Positions 23,986 to 33,608 of a stretch of 37,899 nt of DNA are shown here, piece after piece; position 1 is the first letter of the stretch; each line of letters opens with the position of its first letter. The notes under the pieces were generated by a model. That model worked only from the letters and a program-made list of their open reading frames with translations. It made no database searches and had not been told where the DNA came from. The DNA is from CBFDCQ01 sp965603355. Lineage in GTDB: Bacteria; Hydrogenedentota; CAZGCA01; CBFDCQ01. The stretch is from the NCBI GenBank assembly GCA_965603355.1, contig CBFDCQ010000028.1, positions 1 to 37,899 of the forward strand, written 5' to 3'. The translations under genes were made by a program, and so were the position numbers.

Positions 23986-24948
23986 TCACAAATCATCACC
24001 AAGCAGCTCCTCCATCTCCCACTCCCACCGTTTCCGCCGGGCCAGTTTCCTCTTGCGCAGAAACGCCACAATAGCGACCACGGTCATGAGCCAAAGAGAG
24101 AAAGAACCGGCTATCAGGGTCACTACGTAAGGGCTTTTCCTCACGCTCTTTACCCATCGCCCGCTCAGAGTGTGAATGTCCAGTCCTATAGTCGCGGCCA
24201 GCGCCGTGTCGAAATCCTCGTCCCGGAGCGACCGTATCAATTTCAGGAGCGCTTCATCACCATAGTTGTCAACAATGTAGTTTACGGCCTTCAGACTCTC
24301 GGCGTACGCCAGGCTGGCTCTCTCGTGCGCGGCGGGAAAACGCTCGTCAAGCTCGTCGAGGGGGATGACGGCACGGCGCAGAACTGCTCGACCTATTATC
24401 CACTCACTTGTCTTTGTCATCTCCCCCGAGACGCGCATGGCAATGCCTTCGTTCAGCCAGCGCGGCATGTTCTGCAAATTCGACGCGCGCGACAGCATAA
24501 TGTGCGTGAGCTCGTGTCGGACGGTCTGCCGGAAGCTCTTGAGCGGGTCGCGGACAAGTCTCGGCGGTTTCAGGACAATTAGTGAGCCCGAACCACTGGC
24601 CAACCCGACTATCCACCTCTCATCATGTCCGCCGGCAAACTCGCGAAACTGAGCCAATGAGCCGGCGATCTTGACGCGCACAGGCGCGATCTGAGTATCG
24701 GCTCCGACGCTCCGCGCAACCTCGTCCCAGCTTCCGTCAACGAAACCGCGGACGAGTTCCGCGCTCTCGCGATCTGCGTTGTCGAACTCTATCGAACAGT
24801 GCTCGCCTTCCAGAACGGCTGCGGCGACGGTGTGCGGCACCGCCGCCCCAGAGACAAGCAGGAACAGCATGAGAGCGAACCTCTCGGCTAAGCCGCACCA
24901 CCAATATCTGCAACGTTTTGCTGGGAAGACCCATGAACCTCGCCACAT
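23986..24948 (-). CDS. Membrane-anchored gluzincin metallopeptidase (peptidase MA-like)
   Basis: 320 residues. N-terminal signal segment at about 22-45 (ERFALMLFLLVSGAAVPHTV), an extracytoplasmic domain with the zinc motif HELTH (H145, E146, H149) and the downstream Glu in WLNEG (E167), then a C-terminal membrane helix (about 275-297, VTLIAGSFSLWLMTVVAIVA) and a basic/acidic cytoplasmic tail. This fits the MA-like family of surface gluzincins with unknown substrate. GGAG lies 10 bases before the ATG. It is transcribed separately from the ATP synthase operon, whose promoter lies just downstream. Confidence 0.85.
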   Translation of the reverse strand: MWRGSWVFPAKRCRYWWCGLAERFALMLFLLVSGAAVPHTVAAAVLEGEHCSIEFDNADRESAELVRGFVDGSWDEVARSVGADTQIAPVRVKIAGSLAQFREFAGGHDERWIVGLASGSGSLIVLKPPRLVRDPLKSFRQTVRHELTHIMLSRASNLQNMPRWLNEGIAMRVSGEMTKTSEWIIGRAVLRRAVIPLDELDERFPAAHERASLAYAESLKAVNYIVDNYGDEALLKLIRSLRDEDFDTALAATIGLDIHTLSGRWVKSVRKSPYVVTLIAGSFSLWLMTVVAIVAFLRKRKLARRKRWEWEMEELLGDDL

Positions 24949-25144
24949 CCTCTTATCTCCATCCTTGCCGCAAGTTCGTCCACGCGAGCCCCGGCATTGC
25001 CGGACATCATGCTACGGTGCTCATACAGTTATACAACATTTCACGCGAAATGGGGAGCACTATGATTGCCTACACTGCCGCCGTGCAGGCAACGGCCCGG
25101 TAAGAAGACCCTTGTCCTCCACAATTTACCCATGAATTGCGCGC

Positions 25145-25174
25145 TTGCTTTTGTGGTACCTGCTGCTATATAAT
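25145..25174 (+). promoter_or_regulatory. Sigma-70 promoter of the EIIA-zinc ribbon gene
   Basis: TTGCTT (25145-25150), 18-base spacer, perfect TATAAT (25169-25174). The gene start is about 110 bases downstream. The rest of the gene-free stretch 24949-25284 between the divergent genes shows nothing I recognise, and no clear promoter for the peptidase gene. Confidence 0.66.
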
Positions 25175-25284
25175 CGAGTTTGATTTGCTGGGTGTGAAGG
25201 GTTCGGGGGTTCGGTTTTCATCGGAGGTGCAAGCGAGCTTTGGCGCGTGCGGAAGCAACGAGGAAGTGGAAGGACAGTATTTTC

Positions 25285-26121
25285 ATGAGACTTACAGAGT
25301 ATATCGCCAAGAAAAGGATATCGCCGGCGATCGACGCCAAGGACAAGAACCAGGCCATTCGTCAGGTGGCCGAACTGTTTAGAGGCGGCAGCGTTGTAAA
25401 AGATCTCTCTGCAGCAGTATCTCGGGTTCTGGAGCGTGAGAGTTACGAAAGCTGTGGGATAGGTCACGGAGTGGCGATACCACACGCGAGGTGCGCCGGA
25501 TTGAAGAACCTCACCTGTGCGGTAGGTTGCCTGAAAAAACCGGTGGATTTCCTGTCGTTCGACGGTGAGCCCGTGACGCTCGTCTTCCTCATTCTGTACT
25601 CCGCAGAAACCACTGCGAAATATCTGCTCTTCATATCGTCACTGGTTCGCGCTCTCCAGAGAGAAGAGATCCGCGAACGGTTGCTCGAGGCGAAGACCCC
25701 TGCGGCGCTGTACTCTGTCTTTGAGGAGATCGATGCGGAAGCCGGAGAAATTCCCGCTGAAACACCGGCTCAGCGCAAGAAGGCGGGATTGGCCGCTGAA
25801 AAAGAGCTGCCGGAGTTGCATCTCATTGTCAGATTGCAGCGGTTGGAAACCCTTAGAGCGAGCACGTCCAAGAAGAAAGCCCTGGCGATTCAGCCGCATA
25901 TTGACAACCTGAGGTCATGCATCAATGACAGGACGCTGCAACATTTCGACAAGCTCATGAAACGGTCGAACCTGGCGATTGTCGCCGCGGAAAAAGGGAT
26001 GTGTAAGGGCTGCAACATGAAGCTGCCGTCCGCGTTCGTGCAACAGCTCACAAAAAGCAACAGGTTGTACACCTGCCCCAACTGCAAACGGTTCCTGTTC
26101 TTTGTCGGGCAGACGGAGTAG
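25285..26121 (+). CDS. PTS EIIA (PtsN-type) domain fused to a C4 zinc ribbon
   Basis: 278 residues from the ATG at 25285 (MRLTEYIAKKRISPAIDAKD), with GGAAGGA about 10 bases upstream. Residues 1-150 form an EIIA fructose/nitrogen-type domain with the phospho-acceptor H67 in GHGVAIPHARC. A linker and a short helical section (about 180-230) lead to a C-terminal zinc ribbon of the zf-RING_7 kind: CKGC then CPNC (KGMCKGCNMKLPSAFV; RLYTCPNCKRFLFF). No other PTS gene is in the window, so it is more likely regulatory than part of a sugar transporter. A phosphorylation-controlled nucleic-acid or protein-binding role is inference. Confidence 0.88.
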   Translation: MRLTEYIAKKRISPAIDAKDKNQAIRQVAELFRGGSVVKDLSAAVSRVLERESYESCGIGHGVAIPHARCAGLKNLTCAVGCLKKPVDFLSFDGEPVTLVFLILYSAETTAKYLLFISSLVRALQREEIRERLLEAKTPAALYSVFEEIDAEAGEIPAETPAQRKKAGLAAEKELPELHLIVRLQRLETLRASTSKKKALAIQPHIDNLRSCINDRTLQHFDKLMKRSNLAIVAAEKGMCKGCNMKLPSAFVQQLTKSNRLYTCPNCKRFLFFVGQTE

Positions 26122-26142
26122 TCCCCAGTATATTAACCGCGA

Positions 26143-26541
26143 TCAACCGGCGATAACTTTCACGTACACGTGCCTTCGGCGAGGTCCATCAAACTCGCAG
26201 AAATAGACCGACTGCCACGTGCCCAGTACCAACTTTCCGCCGCTGATCGGCACAACCTGCGAGAAACCCACCATGCACGCCTTGATGTGCGCGGCGGAGT
26301 TCCCCTCCATATGGCTGTACCCATCCTCGAAAGGCACGATCTTGTTGAGTTCGTTGATTATGTCTTCGCACACGGCAGGGTCGGCATTCTCATTGATGGT
26401 TATCCCGGCGGTCGTGTGGGGCACGTAGATATAGCAGAGACCTTCCTTCACGCCCTCATTCCGGACGACTTCCGCCACCAGACTGTCGATATTGAGTAGT
26501 TCCGTTCTGCAACGGGTCGAAACGGGTACCTTCTTCCACAT
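26143..26541 (-). CDS. YjbQ/UPF0047 family protein
   Basis: 132 residues. The family signature is clear: GLCYIYVPHTTAGITINENADP, then HMEGNSAAHIKACMVG, and LGTWQSVYFCEFDGPRRRHV near the end, including the conserved His residues. YjbQ of E. coli has weak thiamine-phosphate synthase activity; the true role is unsettled. It starts 3 bases after the ABC permease stop, so it ends that operon. Confidence 0.93.
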   Translation of the reverse strand: MWKKVPVSTRCRTELLNIDSLVAEVVRNEGVKEGLCYIYVPHTTAGITINENADPAVCEDIINELNKIVPFEDGYSHMEGNSAAHIKACMVGFSQVVPISGGKLVLGTWQSVYFCEFDGPRRRHVYVKVIAG

Positions 26542-26544
26542 ACG

Positions 26545-28248
26545 TTAGAACTCCATGCGTTCGAGATTCTTCAAGCCAAGAGACATAGGGACTAAAGTGG
26601 CAACAGCGCTCAGCACCGCGACAAACACAACCGTTCCGGCAAGCATAGCCGCGAACGTGCGACCTTCACCTACCAACTTGACCGCCCGCGCCCAAAACAG
26701 TACCGCCTGCACCCCGACCACGATGATTATGTACGCTATACTGACGAGGAAGTTGAGGGTGCCGCCAAGACCGGACACTATCTTCGCCGGGTTGTCCTCT
26801 CGGAAGTTCGGGTACACCGCGCCGAGACCTACCGCGAGACCGGACAGAGAAAAACTCATCAATAGTATGGTCCCGCACGAAATCAACATCAGCAGCGGTT
26901 CCAGCTTCAGCATGATGCTCGATATGACAATCACGCCCAGAGTGAACGATATCGACGTCGTGAAACTCAGCCAGAATTTCTGCCACAACAACTCGCGCAT
27001 CTTTACGGGAGCCAGCCCGATCACCCAGAACCGTTTCCCTTCCAGACTGATCAGCGGGAAGATAAACCGGCTAGTCAGCGTCGCCAGTATAAGCGAGGTC
27101 GCGCCGAGATTGAGAAACGAGACCGCGTTCTTCCAGATTGGGGTGCTAAGGTAGGAGTAGCCTGCCGCGCGCAAGTTCGCCACATACACCGCCATCAACC
27201 CAAAGAACAGCGCAAACTGCGACCACTGCGCCACGTCGCGCCAGAACATCTTTATGTCCTTGACAACCAGCGAACGCGTTCGCGGTCGAATAAAACGCAG
27301 CCACGAGTCAACACATCCGAGAATACCTTTGCCTCTAATGTGAGGCTTGGTCTGCTCGGACGCGCGCAACGCAGCCCATCCCGGATAGTACATTCTGGAC
27401 GCCACGAACAACGACAACCGAAACAGAATCAGCCCATTGCTCAGCAGAAGCAGAAAGTAGAACAGGCTCGTGCGCAGGTCCTGTACGGCGGAACTCAACA
27501 CACCTTGCGCCAACCAGAAACTCGGCAAGAAGGGCGACTGCGTGTTGTCCATGGCATCCATAATGGCCCGCAGCACATGTTCTCCGGACAGTTTGTCCAC
27601 ATCAAAGGTTCTCTCCAGATACAGGAAAAGCAGCACCGCCGCAGCCGCGCCCAGCATTATCAGGAGAGCCCTGTTCACACGGGGGAAGATACGCGCGAAA
27701 AGCATGGTTACGGTCACGCCAATGGCCGCCGGGATGAGGAGGAAGGGTATCAAGAGCGCTCCCGACACGACGTAGAAGTACCACGGCGCGTCGTAGACTA
27801 TCCCGTAACTCAGCACAAGAGGCGAACCGAGAAAGATTATGGCCCACGAACTGAAAACTATACACTCTACGAACCTGGCCGTAAAGAGCTCGCTGAAACG
27901 CAGCGGCGAACTGAACAAGTACTCGACCTCGGCCGACCTGTACAGTGTTGTGAAGGCGACAAGAACGTTGGAGAAAACGAGCATCATAAAGACCGCGAGA
28001 AATAACAGCGAGATAATTTGCACCGTGACGATCTCGCCGAGCGTCTGTAACTGCGATTCCACGCCGCCCGGGTTGAACCGTTTCAGGAACCCGAATCCCC
28101 AGCAAAAAAGAATGAACACGGCCACCCACATCGCGATCACAAAGAGCGTGACCACGGCGATCTTGAGTTTCGACTGCGCCTTGGCGGAGGCGATGCCGTG
28201 AAGGCACATCCGCCATTTCGCAACCAGCAAAACAAGCAGCGCCCTCAA
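26545..28248 (-). CDS. ABC exporter permease, large
   Basis: A 567-residue polytopic membrane protein with about twelve hydrophobic segments in two halves, of the putative ABC-exporter permease type. The start is TTG at 28248, overlapping the ATPase stop (TTGA) with GGAGGAGG 6 bases upstream; an ATG thirteen codons later is an alternative. Examples of membrane segments are VVTLFVIAMWVAVFILFCWG near residue 32 and TSISFTLGVIVISSIML near residue 435. Substrate unknown. Confidence 0.87.
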   Translation of the reverse strand: MRALLVLLVAKWRMCLHGIASAKAQSKLKIAVVTLFVIAMWVAVFILFCWGFGFLKRFNPGGVESQLQTLGEIVTVQIISLLFLAVFMMLVFSNVLVAFTTLYRSAEVEYLFSSPLRFSELFTARFVECIVFSSWAIIFLGSPLVLSYGIVYDAPWYFYVVSGALLIPFLLIPAAIGVTVTMLFARIFPRVNRALLIMLGAAAAVLLFLYLERTFDVDKLSGEHVLRAIMDAMDNTQSPFLPSFWLAQGVLSSAVQDLRTSLFYFLLLLSNGLILFRLSLFVASRMYYPGWAALRASEQTKPHIRGKGILGCVDSWLRFIRPRTRSLVVKDIKMFWRDVAQWSQFALFFGLMAVYVANLRAAGYSYLSTPIWKNAVSFLNLGATSLILATLTSRFIFPLISLEGKRFWVIGLAPVKMRELLWQKFWLSFTTSISFTLGVIVISSIMLKLEPLLMLISCGTILLMSFSLSGLAVGLGAVYPNFREDNPAKIVSGLGGTLNFLVSIAYIIIVVGVQAVLFWARAVKLVGEGRTFAAMLAGTVVFVAVLSAVATLVPMSLGLKNLERMEF

Positions 28249-28973
28249 ATTTCCTCCTCCTCTGCGGTAAGCTGCAGGAACATGTCCTCGAAGTCCCGCG
28301 ACGCCTTGAGCGCCATGATCTCCTCGACAGTACCCACGGCGATAAGGTTACCGCCGTTGATTATCCCGACCCTGTTAGAGACTTCCTCGGCTATGCTCAG
28401 TGTGTGCGTCGACATGAATACGCACATGCCGCCCCGCACTCTTTCCTTGAGGTAGTTCTTCAAGAACCGGATGCTTCGCGGGTCGAGCCCGACCCACGGT
28501 TCGTCCACGATGACCACCCTCGGTTCGTGCAAAAACGCTGCGCAGAACGACAGCTTCTGTTTCATGCCGTGGGAGTATTCCTCCACAAGGAAGTCCGCCG
28601 CGTCGAGCACGTCGAACAACTCCATAAGCTCTTCGGTCTTACTGTCAAGCCCCTTCCCGTCCATCTCGTACAACCCGCCCACGAATCCGAGGAACTCGCG
28701 GCCGGTGAGCTTCTCATACAAGAACGGTCGGTCCGGAATGTAGCCCACAACCTGCTTGGCGCCGACGGGATCCACCTGCACATCCTTGCCGTATACGAAT
28801 GCCCGTCCTTCAGTCGGGATCAAGAGTCCTGCAACCATCTTTATTGTCGTCGTCTTGCCGGCCCCGTTCGGGCCGAGAAAAGAGAAAAACTCGCCTGGAA
28901 AAACCTCCATGTTCAGGTTGTTAACGGCAACTTTCGACCCAAATCTCTTCGTCAGACCCTCTATTCTTATCAT
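28245..28973 (-). CDS. ABC transporter ATPase
   Basis: 242 residues from the ATG at 28973 (MIRIEGLTKRFGSKVAVNNL). Walker A GPNGAGKTT, signature YSHGMKQKL, Walker B VVIVDEPWVGLDP and switch His in STHTLS are all present. It starts one base after the TGA of the transglutaminase gene (TGAGATG), so the membrane transglutaminase, ATPase, permease and YjbQ genes form a tightly coupled operon. Confidence 0.94.
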   Translation of the reverse strand: MIRIEGLTKRFGSKVAVNNLNMEVFPGEFFSFLGPNGAGKTTTIKMVAGLLIPTEGRAFVYGKDVQVDPVGAKQVVGYIPDRPFLYEKLTGREFLGFVGGLYEMDGKGLDSKTEELMELFDVLDAADFLVEEYSHGMKQKLSFCAAFLHEPRVVIVDEPWVGLDPRSIRFLKNYLKERVRGGMCVFMSTHTLSIAEEVSNRVGIINGGNLIAVGTVEEIMALKASRDFEDMFLQLTAEEEEI

Positions 28974-28974
28974 C

Positions 28975-30528
28975 TCAAATCCCTTGAGCAGGAGCGATTT
29001 GCGAACCGTTCCCACCATAGTCTACGTTCGTGACCTCCAGTTTGAGCTGCCTGACCGTCGGCAAGATGTCCGCCCAACGATACAGCTCGCCTTCACTGAG
29101 CTTGATGTGTGTTGCGTCAGCTATATCTTGCCCGAGCGTCGGGTCCATACGCACCCACTTTCCCACATACACCTCAGGCCACGCGTGATAATAGAAAAAT
29201 CCCTTCTGATAGACAACACCGATATCGGCTTTCGCCGGAAGACCGACCGCGCGTGCCATCGCAACGTAAAGAACGGTGTGCTCGTTGCAGTCGCCTTTGC
29301 GCGCATGAAGCACGTCCACCGCCGACGGCACGCTCGCAACAGCTTCGTTCTCCACGGTCTCGTCCACCCAGTCAGCGAGCTTGAGTGCGGCTTTCCAACT
29401 GTTCGTTTCGTCCCCGACAACCTCGCGCGCCGCCGTGAGTATACGCGGATCGTCCGATTGAATGAACGGGCTCGCTCCGACAAACTCCGCCAGGTCGCCG
29501 TCGGAAATCGGCAACTGCGGTGCCGAGCCGATCTCCGGGACAGCCTTATTTATCTCGACCACTACCACGTTTTTGCCGACAACTCGCACAACCGTCTGAG
29601 CATCATCCCAAATGTCGAAGTTCTCGAGATCAACTCCCGAGAATTGCACAACCATTCGCTGGACATCCTCAGATCTGTCAATTATCCTGCCCGCCGGAAT
29701 AGCCGCTGCCGAAGCCAGGTCCGGCGGCACGGCGCCCGCCGCTTCTCCGCTCATCGCCACTTCAGGCGGTTCCTTTATCATGACGAGCCCGACCGGCGTG
29801 TCCACTTTGACTATCTCACCGGCACTAGTACCCCACACGTGTGCCGTGATACCCGCAAAATCCACCTCAACCCGTCTTGCTTCAACGCTTTCGCCGCCCA
29901 GATCGAGCTTCTCGATCGGCCCCGCTCTTAATCTGGCTTGACGCGTCACGAGGGCGACCGGGTCGAGCATCTCGACCGCGTACTCGACTCCCTCCTCCAT
30001 ATCCGGCAGCGTTGTCAAAGGGCTGAATGCGTCGGACACGACAATGTTCTCGCCTATTGGCAGCTCTTTGATGAACTCCGTCTCGCCGGTACTCACTTTC
30101 AGTCGCAACGTGCCGTTCACAACCTTACCCTCTGCAGTGAAGAGCGAATCGGTTGAGTCCATCTCGAACTTCAAGTCCTCCATCTTCCCGTTGTCGTCGA
30201 GAGTCCAGTTGACGTTCGCCAGTATCGCTATCGGATGCCCGAGCATGGACATTCTGATACGCGTGACATTTCTTGCTCTGAATCCCCCACCGCTGCTTGC
30301 CGGACGCCGCCTCACCGTCGAATGGGTGAACCCGATCTTGGTGCCGTCGCTGAAATAGACGCCCATCCAGCTGTCCGCGGGACCGATCCCCTGCGCACCC
30401 AGCTGCGATTCCACCAGCGGCAAGCGCGCGACAAGAACCTCGCGTTTCAGCAACACACCGGCCATGACCGCCCAGAACAGAACGATCAGCATAGTGATGA
30501 ACAAATTCCTGCCGCTAACAGTCCGCAT
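28975..30528 (-). CDS. Membrane-anchored transglutaminase-like protein
   Basis: 517 residues from the ATG at 30528 (MRTVSGRNLFITMLIVLFWA), with GGGAAGAG close upstream; one N-terminal anchor helix, the rest outside the cytoplasm. The C-terminal transglutaminase core has the catalytic Cys in ARKGDCNEHTVLYVAMARAV, His in YYHAWPEVYV and Asp in VRMDPTLGQ. The long N-terminal beta-rich part (about 40-360) has no family I recognise. Being first in the operon with an ABC exporter suggests a role in processing or cross-linking an exported or envelope protein, but this is inference; a protease activity is equally possible for this fold. Confidence 0.88.
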   Translation of the reverse strand: MRTVSGRNLFITMLIVLFWAVMAGVLLKREVLVARLPLVESQLGAQGIGPADSWMGVYFSDGTKIGFTHSTVRRRPASSGGGFRARNVTRIRMSMLGHPIAILANVNWTLDDNGKMEDLKFEMDSTDSLFTAEGKVVNGTLRLKVSTGETEFIKELPIGENIVVSDAFSPLTTLPDMEEGVEYAVEMLDPVALVTRQARLRAGPIEKLDLGGESVEARRVEVDFAGITAHVWGTSAGEIVKVDTPVGLVMIKEPPEVAMSGEAAGAVPPDLASAAAIPAGRIIDRSEDVQRMVVQFSGVDLENFDIWDDAQTVVRVVGKNVVVVEINKAVPEIGSAPQLPISDGDLAEFVGASPFIQSDDPRILTAAREVVGDETNSWKAALKLADWVDETVENEAVASVPSAVDVLHARKGDCNEHTVLYVAMARAVGLPAKADIGVVYQKGFFYYHAWPEVYVGKWVRMDPTLGQDIADATHIKLSEGELYRWADILPTVRQLKLEVTNVDYGGNGSQIAPAQGI

Positions 30529-30632
30529 CAGTCTCTTCCCGCGCTCGCCCCATGCCGAATGGGGACGCGCGCTGCCGAACTCAACGCAGGGGCTAGGTAC
30601 ACCTCGTCCCCGCGACCTTCGCCACAATCACC

Positions 30633-33554
30633 TCATGTACCACAACACTTCTTGTATTTCTTACCGCTGCCGCAGGGACACGGTTCGTTGCGTCCGACTT
30701 TCTTCCCGACGCGACGGGGACCAACCGGTTGAGGCGCCGGGTCCGACGCCTTTGGCCTGTCAAACATAGAGAAAGCCGCCTCATTTGCCTCCGGCGCCGA
30801 CAGGCTCTGTCTGTCTCGCACGGCAGCACGTCTGCGTCTCCTCTCAGGCCTCACGAACCGCACTCTGAACGCCGACCCCAGCGTATCAGCCCTCACGCTC
30901 GCCACCATGTCGTCGAACATCGCAACGGCTTCTTTCTTGTACTCGATAAGCGGGTCAACTTGACCGTATGACCTGAGACGAACCGATTCTCTCAGGTAGT
31001 CCATCGCGTAAAGATGATCCTTCCACTTATCGTCGAGGACGCGCAACATCTCTGCGCGCACTACAAAGCTCATCAGCTCAGGACCGTTGAGCAGCTCACG
31101 CTCCTCGTAAGCCTCCGTTATCCGCTTCTTGAGCTCATCGCCGAGGTCCGTCATGGTCGTGGTCTCGGACACCTCCAGTTTCCTCGGCGCGAACCCGAAT
31201 ATCTCCTGCGCCCAGCTGCGCAATCCCTCGGTATCCCAGTCTTCAGGGTGGTGGCTTCCGGCGACGTATTCCGGGATAATTTCCTCCACGACGTCCTCCA
31301 CCATCTCCAACAGCAGGGCTTTCGGGTCGTCGCTTCCGAGTATCTCCTCCCGCCACTCATAAACGGCGGTCCGCTGCCGGTTCATCACGTTATCGAACTC
31401 GAGCAAGTGCTTGCGGGCGGCGAGATTATTCTGTTCGACGCGTCGCTGAGCCATCTCGATCGATTTTGTAACGTAATGGTGCTCGATCGGCTCGTCCTCC
31501 GGCACCCCCAACTTTTCCATAACTCCTCTCAACCGGTCCCCGCCGAAAATCCGCATGAGATTGTCCTCGAGGGAGAGGTAGAACCTGCTGGAGCCAGCAT
31601 CACCCTGTCGTCCCGAACGTCCCCGAAGCTGGTTGTCTATTCGACGAGCCTCGTGACGCTCGGTACCGATAACGTGTAGACCGCCCACATCCGTCACGCC
31701 CTCGCCGAGCTTGATATCCGTGCCCCGGCCGGCCATGTTTGTCGCTATGGTAACCGCACCTTTATCACCGGCGCGCACGACAATTTCCGCCTCCATCTGA
31801 TGAAACTTCGCGTTGAGCACCTTGTGAGGCACTCGCCTCCGTTTCAGCATCTGGCTGAGCCTCTCCGACTTCTCGACGCTCACCGTCCCCACGAGTATCG
31901 GGCGTCCCTGCTCGTTGAGATCGCAGATCTCGTCCGCGATCGCCTTGAACTTCTCGCGCTCGGTCTTATATATGACATCTGAGTAATCATCACGAATCAC
32001 CGGCTCGTTTGTCGGTATCACCACCACGTCGAGCTTGTAAATATCGTGGAACTCCTGCGCTTCAGTCTCAGCAGTACCGGTCATCCCGGCGAGCTTCTCA
32101 TAGAGCCGGAAGTAGTTCTGTAACGTGATAGTCGCGAGTGTCTGGTTGACCTCGCCTACCTCCACGTCCTCTTTCGCCTCGAGCGCCTGGTGAAGACCGT
32201 CGCTGTATCGCCGTCCGGGCATCAGTCGCCCGGTGAACTGGTCGACGATGACCACCTTGCTGTCGGTTACCACGTAGTCAACGTCCCGCTCGAACAGCGC
32301 ATACCCTTTCAGCAATTGCTGGACCGTGTCGATGTTCTCGCTCCTCTCTTGAAACTCCTCATCAACCTCTGCTTTAGCGGTCCGCTTCTCCTCCTCACTC
32401 AGATCATCTCTAGCGTCAATCTCCTCGAACTTCCCATCTCTGTCCGGCACGATGAGCATGTCGCGATCGGACGCGGACATGCTGTGTCTGCCTTTCTCGG
32501 TCAGGATAACGCTGTGCGTAGCCTCGTCCATCGCGTAGAAAAGCTCCTCCTGCAACTTGGGAATGCTCTCCTTATCCGCCATGAACGCGCTTTCGGTGCG
32601 GCGCAATATCCGCACGTTGTTTCCATCCTCCATCAGTCTGAGGAAACCCTTGTATTTCGGCGCGGCCATGCGCAGCAGAAGAAGGTTCACCCCTGCTTGC
32701 TCCTCGCCGTCCTCCCCGGCAAGCAGCTCGCTGGTCTCTTTCGCGAGCCTGGCCGCGAGTGCGTTCTGCTTGCGCACGAGCCGCTCAACCGTCGGTTTCA
32801 ACTCGCCATATTTCTGCGGAACATGCTCGACGGGCCCCGATATGATGAGCGGCGTCCGCGCCTCGTCTATGAGAATGCTGTCCACCTCGTCGACGATAGA
32901 GTACTTATGCCCGCGCTGCACCATCCCTTCAGCCGAGAGCGCCATGTTATCGCGCAGGTAATCAAACCCGAACTCGTTGTTCGTGCCGTAGGTGATGTCC
33001 TTGAGATACTCCTCTTTCCGCTGCTCGGGCGACATGTCGTGCTGAATACACCCGATGCTCAACCCGAGCGACTCATAGATGGGACCCATCCACTCCCGGT
33101 CGCGGCGTGCAAGGTAGTCGTTCACCGTGATGAGGTGACATCCGCGGCCCGTCAAAGCGTTGAGGTACAACGGCATGGTTGCCGCCAGCGTTTTCCCTTC
33201 GCCGGTAGCCATCTCGGCGATCTTGCCTTCGTGCAGCACTATCCCGCCAACAATCTGCACGTCGAACGGTACCATATTCCAGGCAACGTCCAGCTCGCAC
33301 ACGGCCCACGTCTTGCCCAGCAGACGACGGCACGTCTCCTTTACGGTGGCGAACGCCTCCGGAAGGATATCGTCAAGAGCTTCCCCGTCACCGAGCCGCT
33401 GCTTGAACTCGTCGGTCTTGGCACGCAACTCCGAGTCGCTGAGCGAGGCGTACGACTCGCATATCTCGTTGACTTGAGCCACAAGAGGGAGCAACCTCTT
33501 GCGGTCACGCTCGCTCTTCGTGCCAAGTATCTTTTTTAGTAAAAAACCGAACAT
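30633..33554 (-). CDS. secA: Preprotein translocase ATPase SecA
   Basis: Motor of the Sec export pathway, 973 residues (most are 840-900). Walker A MATGEGKTLAA (116-126), VDEVDSILIDEART, TNMAGRGTDIKLGEGV and RGRSGRQGDAGSSRF are intact. The C-terminus has the zinc-binding SEC-C motif RNEPCPCGSGKKYKKCC. Between ISG (about 240) and the nucleotide-binding fold II (about 425) it carries an insertion of roughly 100 residues (for example LLLLRMAAPKYKGFLRLMED and DLSEEEKRTAKAEVDEEF) like that of Bacteroidota SecA. It has its own promoter at 33609-33637. Confidence 0.98.
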   Translation of the reverse strand: MFGFLLKKILGTKSERDRKRLLPLVAQVNEICESYASLSDSELRAKTDEFKQRLGDGEALDDILPEAFATVKETCRRLLGKTWAVCELDVAWNMVPFDVQIVGGIVLHEGKIAEMATGEGKTLAATMPLYLNALTGRGCHLITVNDYLARRDREWMGPIYESLGLSIGCIQHDMSPEQRKEEYLKDITYGTNNEFGFDYLRDNMALSAEGMVQRGHKYSIVDEVDSILIDEARTPLIISGPVEHVPQKYGELKPTVERLVRKQNALAARLAKETSELLAGEDGEEQAGVNLLLLRMAAPKYKGFLRLMEDGNNVRILRRTESAFMADKESIPKLQEELFYAMDEATHSVILTEKGRHSMSASDRDMLIVPDRDGKFEEIDARDDLSEEEKRTAKAEVDEEFQERSENIDTVQQLLKGYALFERDVDYVVTDSKVVIVDQFTGRLMPGRRYSDGLHQALEAKEDVEVGEVNQTLATITLQNYFRLYEKLAGMTGTAETEAQEFHDIYKLDVVVIPTNEPVIRDDYSDVIYKTEREKFKAIADEICDLNEQGRPILVGTVSVEKSERLSQMLKRRRVPHKVLNAKFHQMEAEIVVRAGDKGAVTIATNMAGRGTDIKLGEGVTDVGGLHVIGTERHEARRIDNQLRGRSGRQGDAGSSRFYLSLEDNLMRIFGGDRLRGVMEKLGVPEDEPIEHHYVTKSIEMAQRRVEQNNLAARKHLLEFDNVMNRQRTAVYEWREEILGSDDPKALLLEMVEDVVEEIIPEYVAGSHHPEDWDTEGLRSWAQEIFGFAPRKLEVSETTTMTDLGDELKKRITEAYEERELLNGPELMSFVVRAEMLRVLDDKWKDHLYAMDYLRESVRLRSYGQVDPLIEYKKEAVAMFDDMVASVRADTLGSAFRVRFVRPERRRRRAAVRDRQSLSAPEANEAAFSMFDRPKASDPAPQPVGPRRVGKKVGRNEPCPCGSGKKYKKCCGT

Positions 33555-33608
33555 ACTGAAGGCTCCATGCAGGCGATTCAGACAAATCAGGCCCCTTATC
33601 CTACCTGA

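Noticed and set aside
28756..29931. Plus-strand open frame of 391 codons opposite the transglutaminase and ABC ATPase genes
   Set aside because: Antisense shadow spanning two real genes and their junction.
32190..33539. Plus-strand open frame of 449 codons opposite secA
   Set aside because: Antisense shadow of secA, with no RBS or recognisable domain.
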